Below are positions 1 through 7,961 of a DNA stretch of 64,000 nucleotides, in pieces. Under the pieces are notes generated by a model, which saw nothing but the letters and a program-made list of their open reading frames with translations, had not been told where the DNA came from and did no database searches. Origin of the DNA: Bacillus sp. E(2018) (GTDB lineage Bacteria; Bacillota; Bacilli; Bacillales; Fictibacillaceae); the NCBI RefSeq assembly GCF_005503015.1, contig NZ_SCOL01000001.1, positions 2,294,001 through 2,358,000 of the forward strand, given 5' to 3'. A program made the position numbers and the translations under genes. Numbering within the stretch: position 1 is the first letter of the stretch; every line of letters begins with the position of its first letter.

Positions 1-888
1 TATTACATGAACTTTCATTTTACTGGTGCAGATATCGTAGTTTTCTTATTTTTGATCGTAGGATTAGCTGCCCTTCTAGTCGGCAGTGAAAGAACAACTC
101 ATGCGACTGATCTAACGTTTTCACTTCCCTTTAAACGTAAAGATATTTTTCTTTCAAAGTGGATCTTTGGAGTGGGTCATATTACAACAGGTCTACTCGT
201 TAACTTGCTATTATGTATGTTGATCGTCAAGTTTACTATTCTTTCAGAAGTAACAGATGCAACTTTTCTTTTTGAATTCATGATGGTCGTTATTCCGTTC
301 TCTATCGCTATTTTCTCATTTAGTATATTTATTGGTACAATTGCAGGAAGTTTAATTTCTCAACTAGTATTGAGTGGGATCTTTTTAATCTTTCCACTCG
401 GTTTTATATCTCTTGTAGTTTCATTTTTAGAATTTCATGGGATTTCTATCAATCATAATGCACCAACTACTGTATTATTTAACGATTTAATCAACAGTTT
501 CACACTGCCAATTCCTATTATAGAATTTCGTTATTATATAGATCTCTCAGATAATTCTTTTACTGAATTCTCACATATACCTTATGTCATGTTACTCATT
601 CCACTAGCTTATACGATTTTATCTGTCGTTTTTGGAACTTTGTTCTTTAGTAAAACAAAGAACGAGAACAACGGTAGATTACTTGTCTTTGAAAAAGGAA
701 GAGGGTTCTTCAATTTTGGCGTTGTATTGTGCTTTGCTCTAACGTTCGGAATGTTAGGTGGCGGTATATTTGGCGACTATGATTCTAGATCACTTATTGG
801 CTATTACCTATCTGCAACGATAGGCGGCGTTTTAGCATTCTTTATATTAAAAAAATTAATTCATTTCCGTATGCAGTTTGGCAAATAA
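1..888 (+). CDS. ABC-2-type transporter permease, 5'-truncated
   Basis: The frame is open from the left edge. The first ATG (position 7) follows two in-frame tyrosine codons and has no ribosome binding site, so the gene probably begins outside the window. The visible 293 residues hold about six hydrophobic segments and a short basic cytoplasmic stretch (LPFKRKDIFLSKW) of the kind found after the first helices of ABC-2 permeases that move drugs, lipids or peptides. No ATPase is visible; it would lie upstream. The substrate cannot be told. A rho-independent terminator follows directly. Family assignment rests on topology and general resemblance. Confidence 0.6.
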   Translation, partial: YYMNFHFTGADIVVFLFLIVGLAALLVGSERTTHATDLTFSLPFKRKDIFLSKWIFGVGHITTGLLVNLLLCMLIVKFTILSEVTDATFLFEFMMVVIPFSIAIFSFSIFIGTIAGSLISQLVLSGIFLIFPLGFISLVVSFLEFHGISINHNAPTTVLFNDLINSFTLPIPIIEFRYYIDLSDNSFTEFSHIPYVMLLIPLAYTILSVVFGTLFFSKTKNENNGRLLVFEKGRGFFNFGVVLCFALTFGMLGGGIFGDYDSRSLIGYYLSATIGGVLAFFILKKLIHFRMQFGK

Positions 889-890
889 AG

Positions 891-922
891 AAAAGAGCGG
901 ACAACAGGTTCGCTCTTTTTTG
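891..922 (+). terminator. rho-independent terminator of the ABC permease gene
   Basis: A 9-bp perfect stem (AAAAGAGCG / CGCTCTTTT) with an 11-nt loop, followed by more T, starts a few bases after the stop codon. Confidence 0.85.
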
Positions 923-979
923 TTTGCCTTCTTTTTGTTTGGGCATCCTGATAACAGCACATGTAAATGAGGGATGACG

Positions 980-1672
980 ATGGATGGAATCTTAATCACG
1001 ATCTATAGAACGGTTCTAGGCTTTGCCTTTTTGTTGATGCTCATGAGGTTACTTGGAAAAAAACAACTTGGTGAGCTTACTTTTTTTAACTATGCAACAG
1101 GCATCGCCATGGGTAATATCATTGGAGACATGGTCGTTCATAAAGAGATCACGGTTTGGGAGAGTTTGGCGTCTCTGAGCTTCTGGGCGTTAGCCGTGTT
1201 CGGTATAGAATTTCTAAATCGCCATTCTCCCCTGCTTACAAAACTCACGAAGAGTCAGCCGACAATCGTTATAAAAAAAGGGCAGATTATGCAAAAAGAG
1301 CTGAAGCGGATGCAGATGTCGATGGATGATTTATTGATGCTTCTAAGGATCAGTGCGGTCTTTGATATTACGGAAGTAGAGTATGCGGTTATGGAGCCTA
1401 ACGGACAACTCAGTGTGTTAAAAAAGCCACTTAAAGACTCTGTTACAAAAGAAGATCTTAACCTCCCACCAGAAGCTCCGCAATACTTACCAACGATGTT
1501 GATCTCAAACGGTGAAAAAATAGATCAGCCCTTTAAGGAATATAGCTTGTCAGACGACTGGTTGGATCAGCAATTGAAGAGTGCCGGCTATCAAGATGTT
1601 AAAGAGGTCTTCTTCGCACAGCTACAAGATGATGGCGAAGTCTTTTTTGTAAAAAAAGAAAAAAGCAGCTGA
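980..1672 (+). CDS. DUF421 (YetF/YdfS-type) membrane protein
   Basis: A 230-residue protein with about three N-terminal membrane helices followed by a soluble domain, as in the DUF421/UPF0702 family (B. subtilis YetF, YdfS). The family hallmarks RLLGKKQLGELTFF and GIAMGNIIGDM near residues 22-48 are visible. Its biochemical role is not established; in Bacillus some members affect spores. An ATG 6 nt earlier (974) abuts the GAGGG ribosome binding site, so the ATG at 980 with 6-nt spacing is the better start. It is a single-gene unit between two terminators. Confidence 0.85.
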   Translation: MDGILITIYRTVLGFAFLLMLMRLLGKKQLGELTFFNYATGIAMGNIIGDMVVHKEITVWESLASLSFWALAVFGIEFLNRHSPLLTKLTKSQPTIVIKKGQIMQKELKRMQMSMDDLLMLLRISAVFDITEVEYAVMEPNGQLSVLKKPLKDSVTKEDLNLPPEAPQYLPTMLISNGEKIDQPFKEYSLSDDWLDQQLKSAGYQDVKEVFFAQLQDDGEVFFVKKEKSS

Positions 1673-1693
1673 GATCGATGTCAGCTGCTTTCT
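1661..1693. terminator. bidirectional terminator between convergent DUF421 and glpQ-like genes
   Basis: A 9-bp perfect stem (AGCAGCTGA / TCAGCTGCT, 8-nt loop) overlaps the DUF421 stop codon. It is A-rich on the left and T-rich on the right, so it can serve both strands. Confidence 0.8.
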
Positions 1694-1697
1694 TTCC

Positions 1698-2558
1698 TTA
1701 TTTCCCTTTTTTTACTTCATGAAGCAGATCTGGGAAGTTGGTGAAAATGCCTGTTACACCCCAATCGATCAGTTTCTGCATCTCTTCTTTTTCATTTACA
1801 GTATATGGATGGATCTCTAGACCATTCTGAACGGCTTTCTGTACATACTCACGGTCGATCATATCGCTGTTTGGCCCTATTCCCATCGCATATTGTTTGA
1901 TGGATTGCACTTCTGCATCCGTTAACTCAGCAGGAGTTGTATACTCTAAAAGCTGAACAAGTTTCACCGACGGGTCGAGCTCGTTCATCTTTAAAAGACT
2001 TTCAGAGCTGAACGATTGAACCAAAAGCTTATCTTTATTAATTCCGTACTCATTTACTTCATCTAGAAGCTTTTGTTCCATTCCGGGATAAACTTCAGGT
2101 GATTTTGTTTCAATATAATAGTTCACGTTCTTTCCAAATGTCTCGAATACTTCTTTCAATGTTGGTACTTGAAGGCCTTCATAAGCTGCTTTTGCACGTT
2201 CTGGATATTTCTCATTGAACCAGCTTCCGGCATCAAGCTGTTTGATCTCTTCAAGTGTATAATCTTTTACTTGTCCTGTTCCGTTCGTTGTACGGTCTAA
2301 CGTCTCGTCATGCATAGCGATCAACTCGCCGTCTTTTGTCATCTGAAGATCGACTTCAATGTAATCTCCATGCATTTTTTCGCCCATCTTATAAGAAGTG
2401 ATCGTGTGTTCTGGTGCATAACCAGAAGCTCCTCGATGCGCAACATTTAAGATGTCTTTATGTTTTTCTTTTGCATCAACCACTGAACTATCAGCCCCCA
2501 TCAATGTAAGACTTAGTGCTAAAGCTCCTATACCCGTTTTTATTAATTTCTTCATCAT
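1698..2558 (-). CDS. secreted glycerophosphodiester phosphodiesterase (GlpQ/UgpQ type)
   Basis: Hydrolyses glycerophosphodiesters to sn-glycerol 3-phosphate and an alcohol. The 286-residue product begins with a signal peptide (basic MMKKLIK, hydrophobic core, cleavage probably near residue 29), so it acts outside the membrane. The GDPD core follows: HRGASGYAPEHT at about 41-52 with catalytic His/Arg/Glu, then EVDLQMTKDG and HDETLDRTT with the metal-binding Glu/Asp and second His. A ribosome binding site AAGGGAG precedes the first ATG. It stands alone, with no glpT or glpF beside it, so a phosphate- or glycerol-linked control is possible but not visible here. Confidence 0.9.
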   Translation of the reverse strand: MMKKLIKTGIGALALSLTLMGADSSVVDAKEKHKDILNVAHRGASGYAPEHTITSYKMGEKMHGDYIEVDLQMTKDGELIAMHDETLDRTTNGTGQVKDYTLEEIKQLDAGSWFNEKYPERAKAAYEGLQVPTLKEVFETFGKNVNYYIETKSPEVYPGMEQKLLDEVNEYGINKDKLLVQSFSSESLLKMNELDPSVKLVQLLEYTTPAELTDAEVQSIKQYAMGIGPNSDMIDREYVQKAVQNGLEIHPYTVNEKEEMQKLIDWGVTGIFTNFPDLLHEVKKGK

Positions 2559-2661
2559 GTTGCACTCTCCCTTTGTTGTAAGTGAACTACTTTGTCACTG
2601 TAACAAGGGAATGTGAACCTGCTTTTGCATTTCTGTAAATCACATGTGAAGTTTTGTATAC

Positions 2662-2697
2662 AAAAAAAGCTCGTCCGAAATGTTCGAACCAGCTTTT
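2662..2697 (-). terminator. terminator of the HAD phosphatase gene
   Basis: Read on the minus strand: a roughly 14-bp stem with a single mismatch and a 4-nt loop, followed by seven T, just beyond the stop codon at 2708. Confidence 0.85.
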
Positions 2698-2707
2698 GTA
2701 AGTGTTA

Positions 2708-3568
2708 TTATTTTTGTTCTAAAAATTTCTTGATCGCAAACGAGACACCACTCTCATCGTTTTCTTTCGTAACAAATGATGCCATCTCTTTTACCTCATC
2801 CACAGCATTTCCCATCGCTACAGGAAATCCTGCCACTTCTAACATGGAAACATCATTATAGTTATCACCAATTGCCATCGTATCTTTTAAGGAGATTCCT
2901 TTAAGTTCTGCATACCGTTGAACCGCTACACCTTTTTGTGCTTCACTGTTCGTAATCTCTAAGTTGTTATCAGCAGAAGCACTGACTGCTAGAGAATCAA
3001 CACCCTTTAAATGTTGGGAGGCACGTTGAAGTTTTGCTGTATCACTTGAAAAGGCAAGAAATTTATAGACTTCAATACCATTCTGACTTAAAAGCTTATC
3101 AAAATCTCCAACAACACTCACTAATCCTAGGCGGAAACGACGAAGAGCTGCTTTTTGAACATCGTCATCTGTAGCTTCTGGATTGGAAGTTAAAACGATG
3201 TCTTTCATTACTTCGTATGCTTTTTCACGATTGTCTGTAAACGTTCCTTTGCTCGTGTAGAGCTCATAATAAATATCTTCTTCGTCTAAAATTTTTTTTA
3301 TATCTTCGTACTGCTCAAACGTTAACGGGATTGATGAAAGAATCTTCCATCCTTCTGATCGTATCTCTGCACCATTTACGCATATAAGCGGTAGATGAAG
3401 ATCAGCATCTTCTAGTGTATGTTTTGCTTCATCATAAGAACGGCCTGTTGCGATGACAACATGATGGCCATCGTTTACAGCTTCTTTAATCGTTTCACTG
3501 TTCTCTTTTGTGACTTTTAACTGTCTATTAACTAAAGTTCCATCCATATCAATTGCGATTAATTTCAT
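2708..3568 (-). CDS. Cof-type HAD-IIB family phosphatase
   Basis: A 286-residue cytoplasmic haloacid-dehalogenase-superfamily hydrolase acting on small sugar phosphates or related metabolites. Motif I is DMDGTLVN at residues 7-14 with the nucleophile Asp; motif II is VIATGRS near 56-62; the Lys and the acidic motif GDNYNDVSML near 235-245 complete the active site. The cap between motifs II and III is of the C2B type. Length and motif spacing match B. subtilis YwpJ/YkrA and E. coli YidA. The substrate cannot be assigned. A single-gene unit with its own terminator. Confidence 0.9.
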   Translation of the reverse strand: MKLIAIDMDGTLVNRQLKVTKENSETIKEAVNDGHHVVIATGRSYDEAKHTLEDADLHLPLICVNGAEIRSEGWKILSSIPLTFEQYEDIKKILDEEDIYYELYTSKGTFTDNREKAYEVMKDIVLTSNPEATDDDVQKAALRRFRLGLVSVVGDFDKLLSQNGIEVYKFLAFSSDTAKLQRASQHLKGVDSLAVSASADNNLEITNSEAQKGVAVQRYAELKGISLKDTMAIGDNYNDVSMLEVAGFPVAMGNAVDEVKEMASFVTKENDESGVSFAIKKFLEQK

Positions 3569-3655
3569 CTAAATCATCCTTTATTGCTTAGTCCATTAGT
3601 AAGTTTACCCATAATTGAATGCTTGTTAATCATTATTTGAAGCTTATCAGGTAAC

Positions 3656-3682
3656 AAAAAAAAGAGCTATAGATAGCTCTCC
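3656..3682 (-). terminator. terminator of the small membrane protein gene
   Basis: An 8-bp perfect stem AGAGCTAT / ATAGCTCT with a 2-nt spacer, followed on the minus strand by a run of T. Confidence 0.75.
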
Positions 3683-3696
3683 GATTTTACAAATTA

Positions 3697-3828
3697 TTAA
3701 TCTTTATAGATAAAAGATTGTACAACGTCCGTTACAGCATGGAAAATCTCAACGGCTTGAAAAGAGAGTACAGATAAAGCTGAAACGGAAAATAAACCAA
3801 TTAGTACAAAACGAACTAAATGAGGCAT
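3697..3828 (-). CDS. small hydrophobic protein, 43 aa
   Basis: I do not recognise the family. The chosen ATG has an excellent ribosome binding site (AAAGGAGGAG, 6-7 nt upstream), and the gene is followed by a terminator, so it is probably expressed. The product has one membrane-spanning stretch (about residues 5-26, beginning PHLVRFVLIGLFSVS) and a short amphipathic tail ending FIYKD. A longer frame extends upstream but lacks a ribosome binding site. The strong translation signal on such a short frame suggests a genuine small membrane protein rather than a chance frame. Confidence 0.6.
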   Translation of the reverse strand: MPHLVRFVLIGLFSVSALSVLSFQAVEIFHAVTDVVQSFIYKD

Positions 3829-3924
3829 CTTGTATCTCCTCCTTTTAATTGTGATTATACGCCCACCTTCTCTACAAATCAATTCATAAGGTGTAATATT
3901 TACAAAGTAAATTATGACAATATA

Positions 3925-4230
3925 CTACAAAAACGTATAACCGTACAAAACGAAGATAGAAGATAGAACGACCACGATCACATTTAAGTTCAACCAAGCT
4001 GCGATAAATGCAGCGGCAGCGCCTATTCCACCATATAAATAATTTTCTGGGTTAATGGTAAACACACCTGGAAAAATGAGAGCACCTAAAATAGCAAAAG
4101 GAACGTTCTTCAATATCCCTTGTATCCTCGGATGGAAATGGTTCGTATGAAAGAGAACGAGCGGCAACATCCTAGGAATATAGGTCACGATTCCCATCCC
4201 GACTATTACCCATATTAATTGCTCATTCAT
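3925..4230 (-). CDS. azlD: AzlD-type small subunit of branched-chain amino acid exporter
   Basis: A 101-residue protein with about four membrane helices and the family opening TYIPRMLPL near residue 17. With AzlC it forms an efflux system for branched-chain or related amino acids. An upstream in-frame ATG at 4239 abuts the GGGAG site; the ATG at 4230, 9 nt downstream of that site and giving MNEQLIWV, fits better. The start lies within the end of azlC (8-nt overlap), so translation is coupled. No AzlB regulator is present. Confidence 0.88.
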   Translation of the reverse strand: MNEQLIWVIVGMGIVTYIPRMLPLVLFHTNHFHPRIQGILKNVPFAILGALIFPGVFTINPENYLYGGIGAAAAFIAAWLNLNVIVVVLSSIFVLYGYTFL

Positions 4231-4948
4231 CTCTCTCATCTCCCTTCATAAAAAACTCGATTGAGACCGCTGCTATCAATGTAGATAGAATGATTCCCCA
4301 TCCCCCTTTTAAAGTAGGAACCAAAGAGAAGATCGAATTGAATGCGGCTGCACTTGTAGCTAGAGCAATTACTTTCTTGCTCTTTTTTGCAGCAGGTACG
4401 AGTAGTGCGATAAACATCGCATAAAGCGCAATCCCCATACTATCTTGAAGTGATTGCGGAAGTCCCGCTCCCATCACATAACCTACCCCTGAAAAGATTA
4501 CCCAGCAGCTGTATGCAACAATTCCCAATCCAAGCAAATAGCTTCCCGTTATCTTTTTTTCGGGTGAGGTCGCAGCTACAGAAAAAGTCTCATCGGTAAT
4601 GAAAAAAGCGTAGATCACACGCAGCCATTTGGGATCATCCTCAGCACGCTCCTTGAGAGAAGCACTCATAAGAAGATGCCTGATGTTCATGATGAAGGTA
4701 GTCAGAATTAATTCCGCAGCACCACTCATGGCCACAATCATCGATAAGGCGATATATTGGGATGCACCAGCAAACACAATAACACTCATACCAATCGTTT
4801 CAAAAAGACTTAACTCTGCCGCTTTAGCAAGCAGACCAAATGTAAACGCAACGGGCATATAACCGATAGCGATCGGCAAACCAGCTTGAACACCCTTCTT
4901 CCAGTAAGCAGGTCTTCCATCTTTATGTAAGGCAGGGCTCGGCATCAT
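4223..4948 (-). CDS. azlC: AzlC family branched-chain amino acid permease
   Basis: A 241-residue membrane protein of the AzlC/YgaZ family, the large subunit that pairs with AzlD. Hallmarks include GLPIAIGYMPVAFTFGLLAK near the start and GASQYIALSM near residue 60, followed by repeated hydrophobic segments and the NIRHLLMSASL loop. The substrate is inferred from the family (export of Leu/Ile/Val or analogues such as azaleucine). First gene of a two-gene operon; its ribosome binding site is weak. Confidence 0.9.
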   Translation of the reverse strand: MMPSPALHKDGRPAYWKKGVQAGLPIAIGYMPVAFTFGLLAKAAELSLFETIGMSVIVFAGASQYIALSMIVAMSGAAELILTTFIMNIRHLLMSASLKERAEDDPKWLRVIYAFFITDETFSVAATSPEKKITGSYLLGLGIVAYSCWVIFSGVGYVMGAGLPQSLQDSMGIALYAMFIALLVPAAKKSKKVIALATSAAAFNSIFSLVPTLKGGWGIILSTLIAAVSIEFFMKGDERDE

Positions 4949-4978
4949 CTCGTTTTCATCTCCGTCATTGTAAATTGT

Positions 4979-5007
4979 AAGGGGTCTGTCCCCGGGACAG
5001 ACCCCTT
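4979..5007. repeat. near-perfect GC-rich palindrome between murG and azlC
   Basis: A 14-bp arm (AAGGGGTCTGTCCC) is followed, after one base, by its exact reverse complement, ending 5 nt short of the murG stop codon. There is no T-run on either side, so it is not a standard intrinsic terminator. It could stabilise the murG 3' end, or be a REP-like intergenic palindrome; I have the impression that similar GGGACAGACCCC palindromes recur in other Bacillaceae genomes. Confidence 0.75.
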
Positions 5008-5011
5008 ATCA

Positions 5012-6076
5012 TTACTTCTGTCCTGTAATCGTGCGTAGAATAAGGTCTACACTATCAGAAGCTTTAAACGTGTCCATGTTTTTCTTCATCTGCTCTTGAT
5101 CAGCTTTAAGATCTTTTAAAGAGGTGATTAATGTTACTTTCGTTAGTTCTTCTTCATAAAGAACATGGCAATAGCCCTGTTTTTCAAAAGATTGCGCATT
5201 AAGGATCTGATCCCCTCTGCTCGCTGCTCTTGAAAGCGGGATAAGCAGCATCGGAATCTTGAGCGTCAGCCACTCAAAGATACTGTTCGATCCAGCACGA
5301 GAAATCACAAAGTCCGTTGCTGCCACCACATCTGGAAGCTCACTTTGAATATACTCGAACTGTCTGTAGCCTTCTGTATTCTTTAAGCTTTCGTCTACGT
5401 TGCCTTTTCCGCAGATGTGTACGATCTGATAAGAACGTAACAACTCTGGCAGCGCTTCACGAAGAGCTTCATTGATCTTACGTGCTCCTAAACTACCGCC
5501 CATGATTGTAAGTACAGGAAGATGGCTTCGGAAACCTAAGAAGGACAAACCTTTTTCTCTTGTGCCTTGAAGCAGTTCATCACGAATTGGCGATCCTGTT
5601 ACGATCGCTTGCCCTGCAGCAAAATGTTTCTTGGCTTCATCAAACGTAACAAAAATCTTAGATGCAAACTTAGATGAGATCTTGTTAGCTAAACCAGGAG
5701 TAATATCTGATTCATGGATGTAAACAGGAATCTTACGCATCCATGCAGCGATCACAACAGGTACAGCCACGAATCCTCCTTTGGAGAAAACAGCATCTGG
5801 CTTTAATTTTCCGAGCTTAAAATAAGCTTGAGCAACACCAGCTGCCACTTTAAAAGGATCTTTTATATTTTTTAAGTCAAAATAACGACGCAATTTCCCA
5901 CTCGATATGCCGTGATAAGGCACATTCGTCCCATCTTGGATCAAACTTTTCTCTATACCATCAACAGAACCGATATAATTCAGGTCCCATCCCATCTTCT
6001 CTAACTTAGGTATCAGTGCTAGATGCGGTGTTACGTGTCCTGCTGAACCACCGCCAGTTAAAACTAACTTCTTCAA
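5012..6076 (-). CDS. murG: MurG-type UDP-GlcNAc:lipid I N-acetylglucosaminyltransferase
   Basis: Converts lipid I to lipid II on the inner membrane face in peptidoglycan synthesis. The 354-residue GT28-family protein opens with the MurG signature [13 protein letters not shown] (residues 8-20), has [10 protein letters not shown] near 97-106, and the acceptor/donor region [11 protein letters not shown] and [13 protein letters not shown] in the C-terminal domain. The TTG start follows a GAGGA site by about 8 nt. It stands alone, away from any dcw/mur cluster, which suggests a second MurG copy as in some Bacillus species. Promoter probably within 6080-6300. Confidence 0.9.
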   Translation of the reverse strand: MKKLVLTGGGSAGHVTPHLALIPKLEKMGWDLNYIGSVDGIEKSLIQDGTNVPYHGISSGKLRRYFDLKNIKDPFKVAAGVAQAYFKLGKLKPDAVFSKGGFVAVPVVIAAWMRKIPVYIHESDITPGLANKISSKFASKIFVTFDEAKKHFAAGQAIVTGSPIRDELLQGTREKGLSFLGFRSHLPVLTIMGGSLGARKINEALREALPELLRSYQIVHICGKGNVDESLKNTEGYRQFEYIQSELPDVVAATDFVISRAGSNSIFEWLTLKIPMLLIPLSRAASRGDQILNAQSFEKQGYCHVLYEEELTKVTLITSLKDLKADQEQMKKNMDTFKASDSVDLILRTITGQK

Positions 6077-6341
6077 ACAGCATTCCTCACTTCTTTTATA
6101 TCCGTTATGTGTACGTAAAAACGGATGTTATCTTATCGCCATTTTAATATATGTAGCCCAAAAAAGAAAATGGCATATGAGTGATAATTGTTAGTTTATT
6201 CTGATTGTGTATCACATTTTTGTATTTGGTTTGTAAGTTTCACGAGTTTGGTTAGGGCAATTCTTTTTATAGCCATAATAGACGCCTCTTCGGCTTTAAA
6301 AGAAATCACACCTCACACCAACAGGGGTATATGTCCAACGA

Positions 6342-6445
6342 ATTCTAGAAATTCAGTAATTAATCCTAGAAATTTCGGACTTATTCCAGCGAGTTTGAGC
6401 GATAATCCGGCGAGTTCTGATCACATATCGGCGAGATGACATAAC
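6342..6445. repeat. array of about five degenerate 21-nt units (core TCCGGCGAGTT)
   Basis: The intergenic stretch 6077-6527 has no convincing gene. It contains successive units aligned at exactly 21-nt steps: GAAATT-type cores at 6348 and 6369, then CGAG-type cores at 6390, 6411 and 6432, each after a TC-C/G box. The first two units and last three differ in core. The array lies between murG and the E3 gene terminator. Function unknown. Confidence 0.65.
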
Positions 6446-6482
6446 TCGACAAACTCTAGACGCTATATACCCTTAACCTCAA

Positions 6483-6511
6483 CAAAAAAAACGGCCCTCA
6501 AGACCGTTTTT
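6483..6511 (-). terminator. terminator of the 2-oxoacid dehydrogenase operon
   Basis: On the minus strand AAAACGGTC pairs with GGCCGTTTT (9 bp including one wobble), followed by more T; it sits 17 nt past the E3 stop. Confidence 0.85.
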
Positions 6512-6527
6512 CACATCATCATATCAC

Positions 6528-7961
6528 TCATACAGAGCTTTTCTCTTTTTTGCGGGCTGGAGGTACATGAATCGCTTTCCCGCTCGCGTTTTCAATCGCT
6601 TCAAGCCATGCTTCGTTCAAAGCTGGATGCGCATATACCGGGTAAGCCAGATCTTCTTCACGTGCTACCATCTCTAGTGCGAACGTTCCTGCTTGAATCA
6701 TTTCGACAGCACCAGCTCCCATCATATGAATACCAAGCACAACATCGCTTTTTGCGTCCATCACCAGCTTAGATAAACCTTCTTTTTGACCAAGAATAGA
6801 AGCAAAGCCATTGCCACTCATGGAAAACTGCCCTGTCTTTACTTCATAGCCTTCCGCTAGAGCCTGATCCTCTGTCAGACCGACTGAAGCAATTGGCGGA
6901 TTCGTGTGCACCACATAAGGAACAAGACTTAAATTGAACGCTGACTGCAATCCTGCCATATGTTCAGCTGCCGTCTTTCCTTGCTTGATCGCTTTTGAAG
7001 CTAACTTCATTCCAATTGTGCAGTCGCCTGCTGCGTAAATGTTAGATACTGAACTTTGGCTGTGCTCGTTTACGATTATAAAACCATTCTCATCTCGTTC
7101 TAACGAAATTACATCAAGACCAAGTCCATCTACATTGGAGGAATAGCCAGCTGCATACAGTACATGAGAAGTCTCAACAGAAACTTTTTCAGCGCCATCT
7201 TTGTTCAACGTAACAGTTACTATACCATCCGTTTCCTCAGCGCCATCCCATGTATGATTCTTGAATACTTTTATCTTATTTTTCTTTAATACACGTTGCA
7301 GTTCTTTTTCGATGCTAGCGTCTAAACCAAATCCTTCGGCCGGAACAACTATACTTACTTCACTACCGAGCTGTCTGTATGCCATTGCAGCCTCTAGAGC
7401 GAAGTAGTCTTCACCATAGATTAGCAGAGATTTCGGAACCTTGTTCATCTCCCACAACGTATGCGGTGTCATCACTCGTTTTGATAGAGTCCCCTGTTTT
7501 GGCAATAAGGGTGAACTTCCTGTAGCGATTAGCGCGTGCTCAAATTCGTACATCTCAAAATGATGGCCTGAATCAATTCCTATTCTCTCACTGGACATAA
7601 AAGATGCTGTACCCGTTAAATGCTCAATTTTGTTTGCTTTTATCAGGGCTTCTACTCCCTTTTGCAGTCCAGTTACGACCGAAGAATAATAGTTTGAGAA
7701 GGTTTCATACTCAAAACTAGCTTCTGAAACGGAAATCCCCATATTCTTATACTGAGAAAGGCTAGAAAAGTTAGAAGCAGACTGTGTAAGGCTCTTTGAA
7801 GGAATACATCCTTTATGAAGGCAAACACCGCCCAACTTTTCTTTTTCGATCAACGTAACTTCCATTCCTAGCTGTGCCGCACGGATTGCAGCATGATATC
7901 CGCCTGGTCCGCCTCCGATAATAACGAGTTGTCGTTTTGTAGCAAAATCACCTACAACCAT
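6528..7961 (-). CDS. lpd: dihydrolipoyl dehydrogenase (E3) of the 2-oxoacid dehydrogenase complex
   Basis: FAD enzyme that reoxidises dihydrolipoyl groups on E2 with NAD+. The 477-residue protein has the N-terminal FAD fold IIGGGPGGYHAAIRAAQLG (about 14-32), the redox-active disulfide GGVCLHKGCIPSKS near 45-58, a second nucleotide-binding domain, and the C-terminal catalytic HPALNE motif (His/Glu) donated across the dimer. Its ATG directly follows the E2 TAG codon, so translation is coupled. As the last gene of the operon it is probably dedicated to this complex rather than shared with pyruvate dehydrogenase. Confidence 0.93.
   Translation of the reverse strand: MVVGDFATKRQLVIIGGGPGGYHAAIRAAQLGMEVTLIEKEKLGGVCLHKGCIPSKSLTQSASNFSSLSQYKNMGISVSEASFEYETFSNYYSSVVTGLQKGVEALIKANKIEHLTGTASFMSSERIGIDSGHHFEMYEFEHALIATGSSPLLPKQGTLSKRVMTPHTLWEMNKVPKSLLIYGEDYFALEAAMAYRQLGSEVSIVVPAEGFGLDASIEKELQRVLKKNKIKVFKNHTWDGAEETDGIVTVTLNKDGAEKVSVETSHVLYAAGYSSNVDGLGLDVISLERDENGFIIVNEHSQSSVSNIYAAGDCTIGMKLASKAIKQGKTAAEHMAGLQSAFNLSLVPYVVHTNPPIASVGLTEDQALAEGYEVKTGQFSMSGNGFASILGQKEGLSKLVMDAKSDVVLGIHMMGAGAVEMIQAGTFALEMVAREEDLAYPVYAHPALNEAWLEAIENASGKAIHVPPARKKEKSSV

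Noticed and set aside
2613..2861. Plus-strand frame of 82 codons
   Set aside because: Runs through the terminator and the end of the HAD gene; no ribosome binding site.
6188..6439. 83-codon plus-strand frame upstream of murG
   Set aside because: Its second half is the 21-nt array and its composition is not coding-like; no ribosome binding site.
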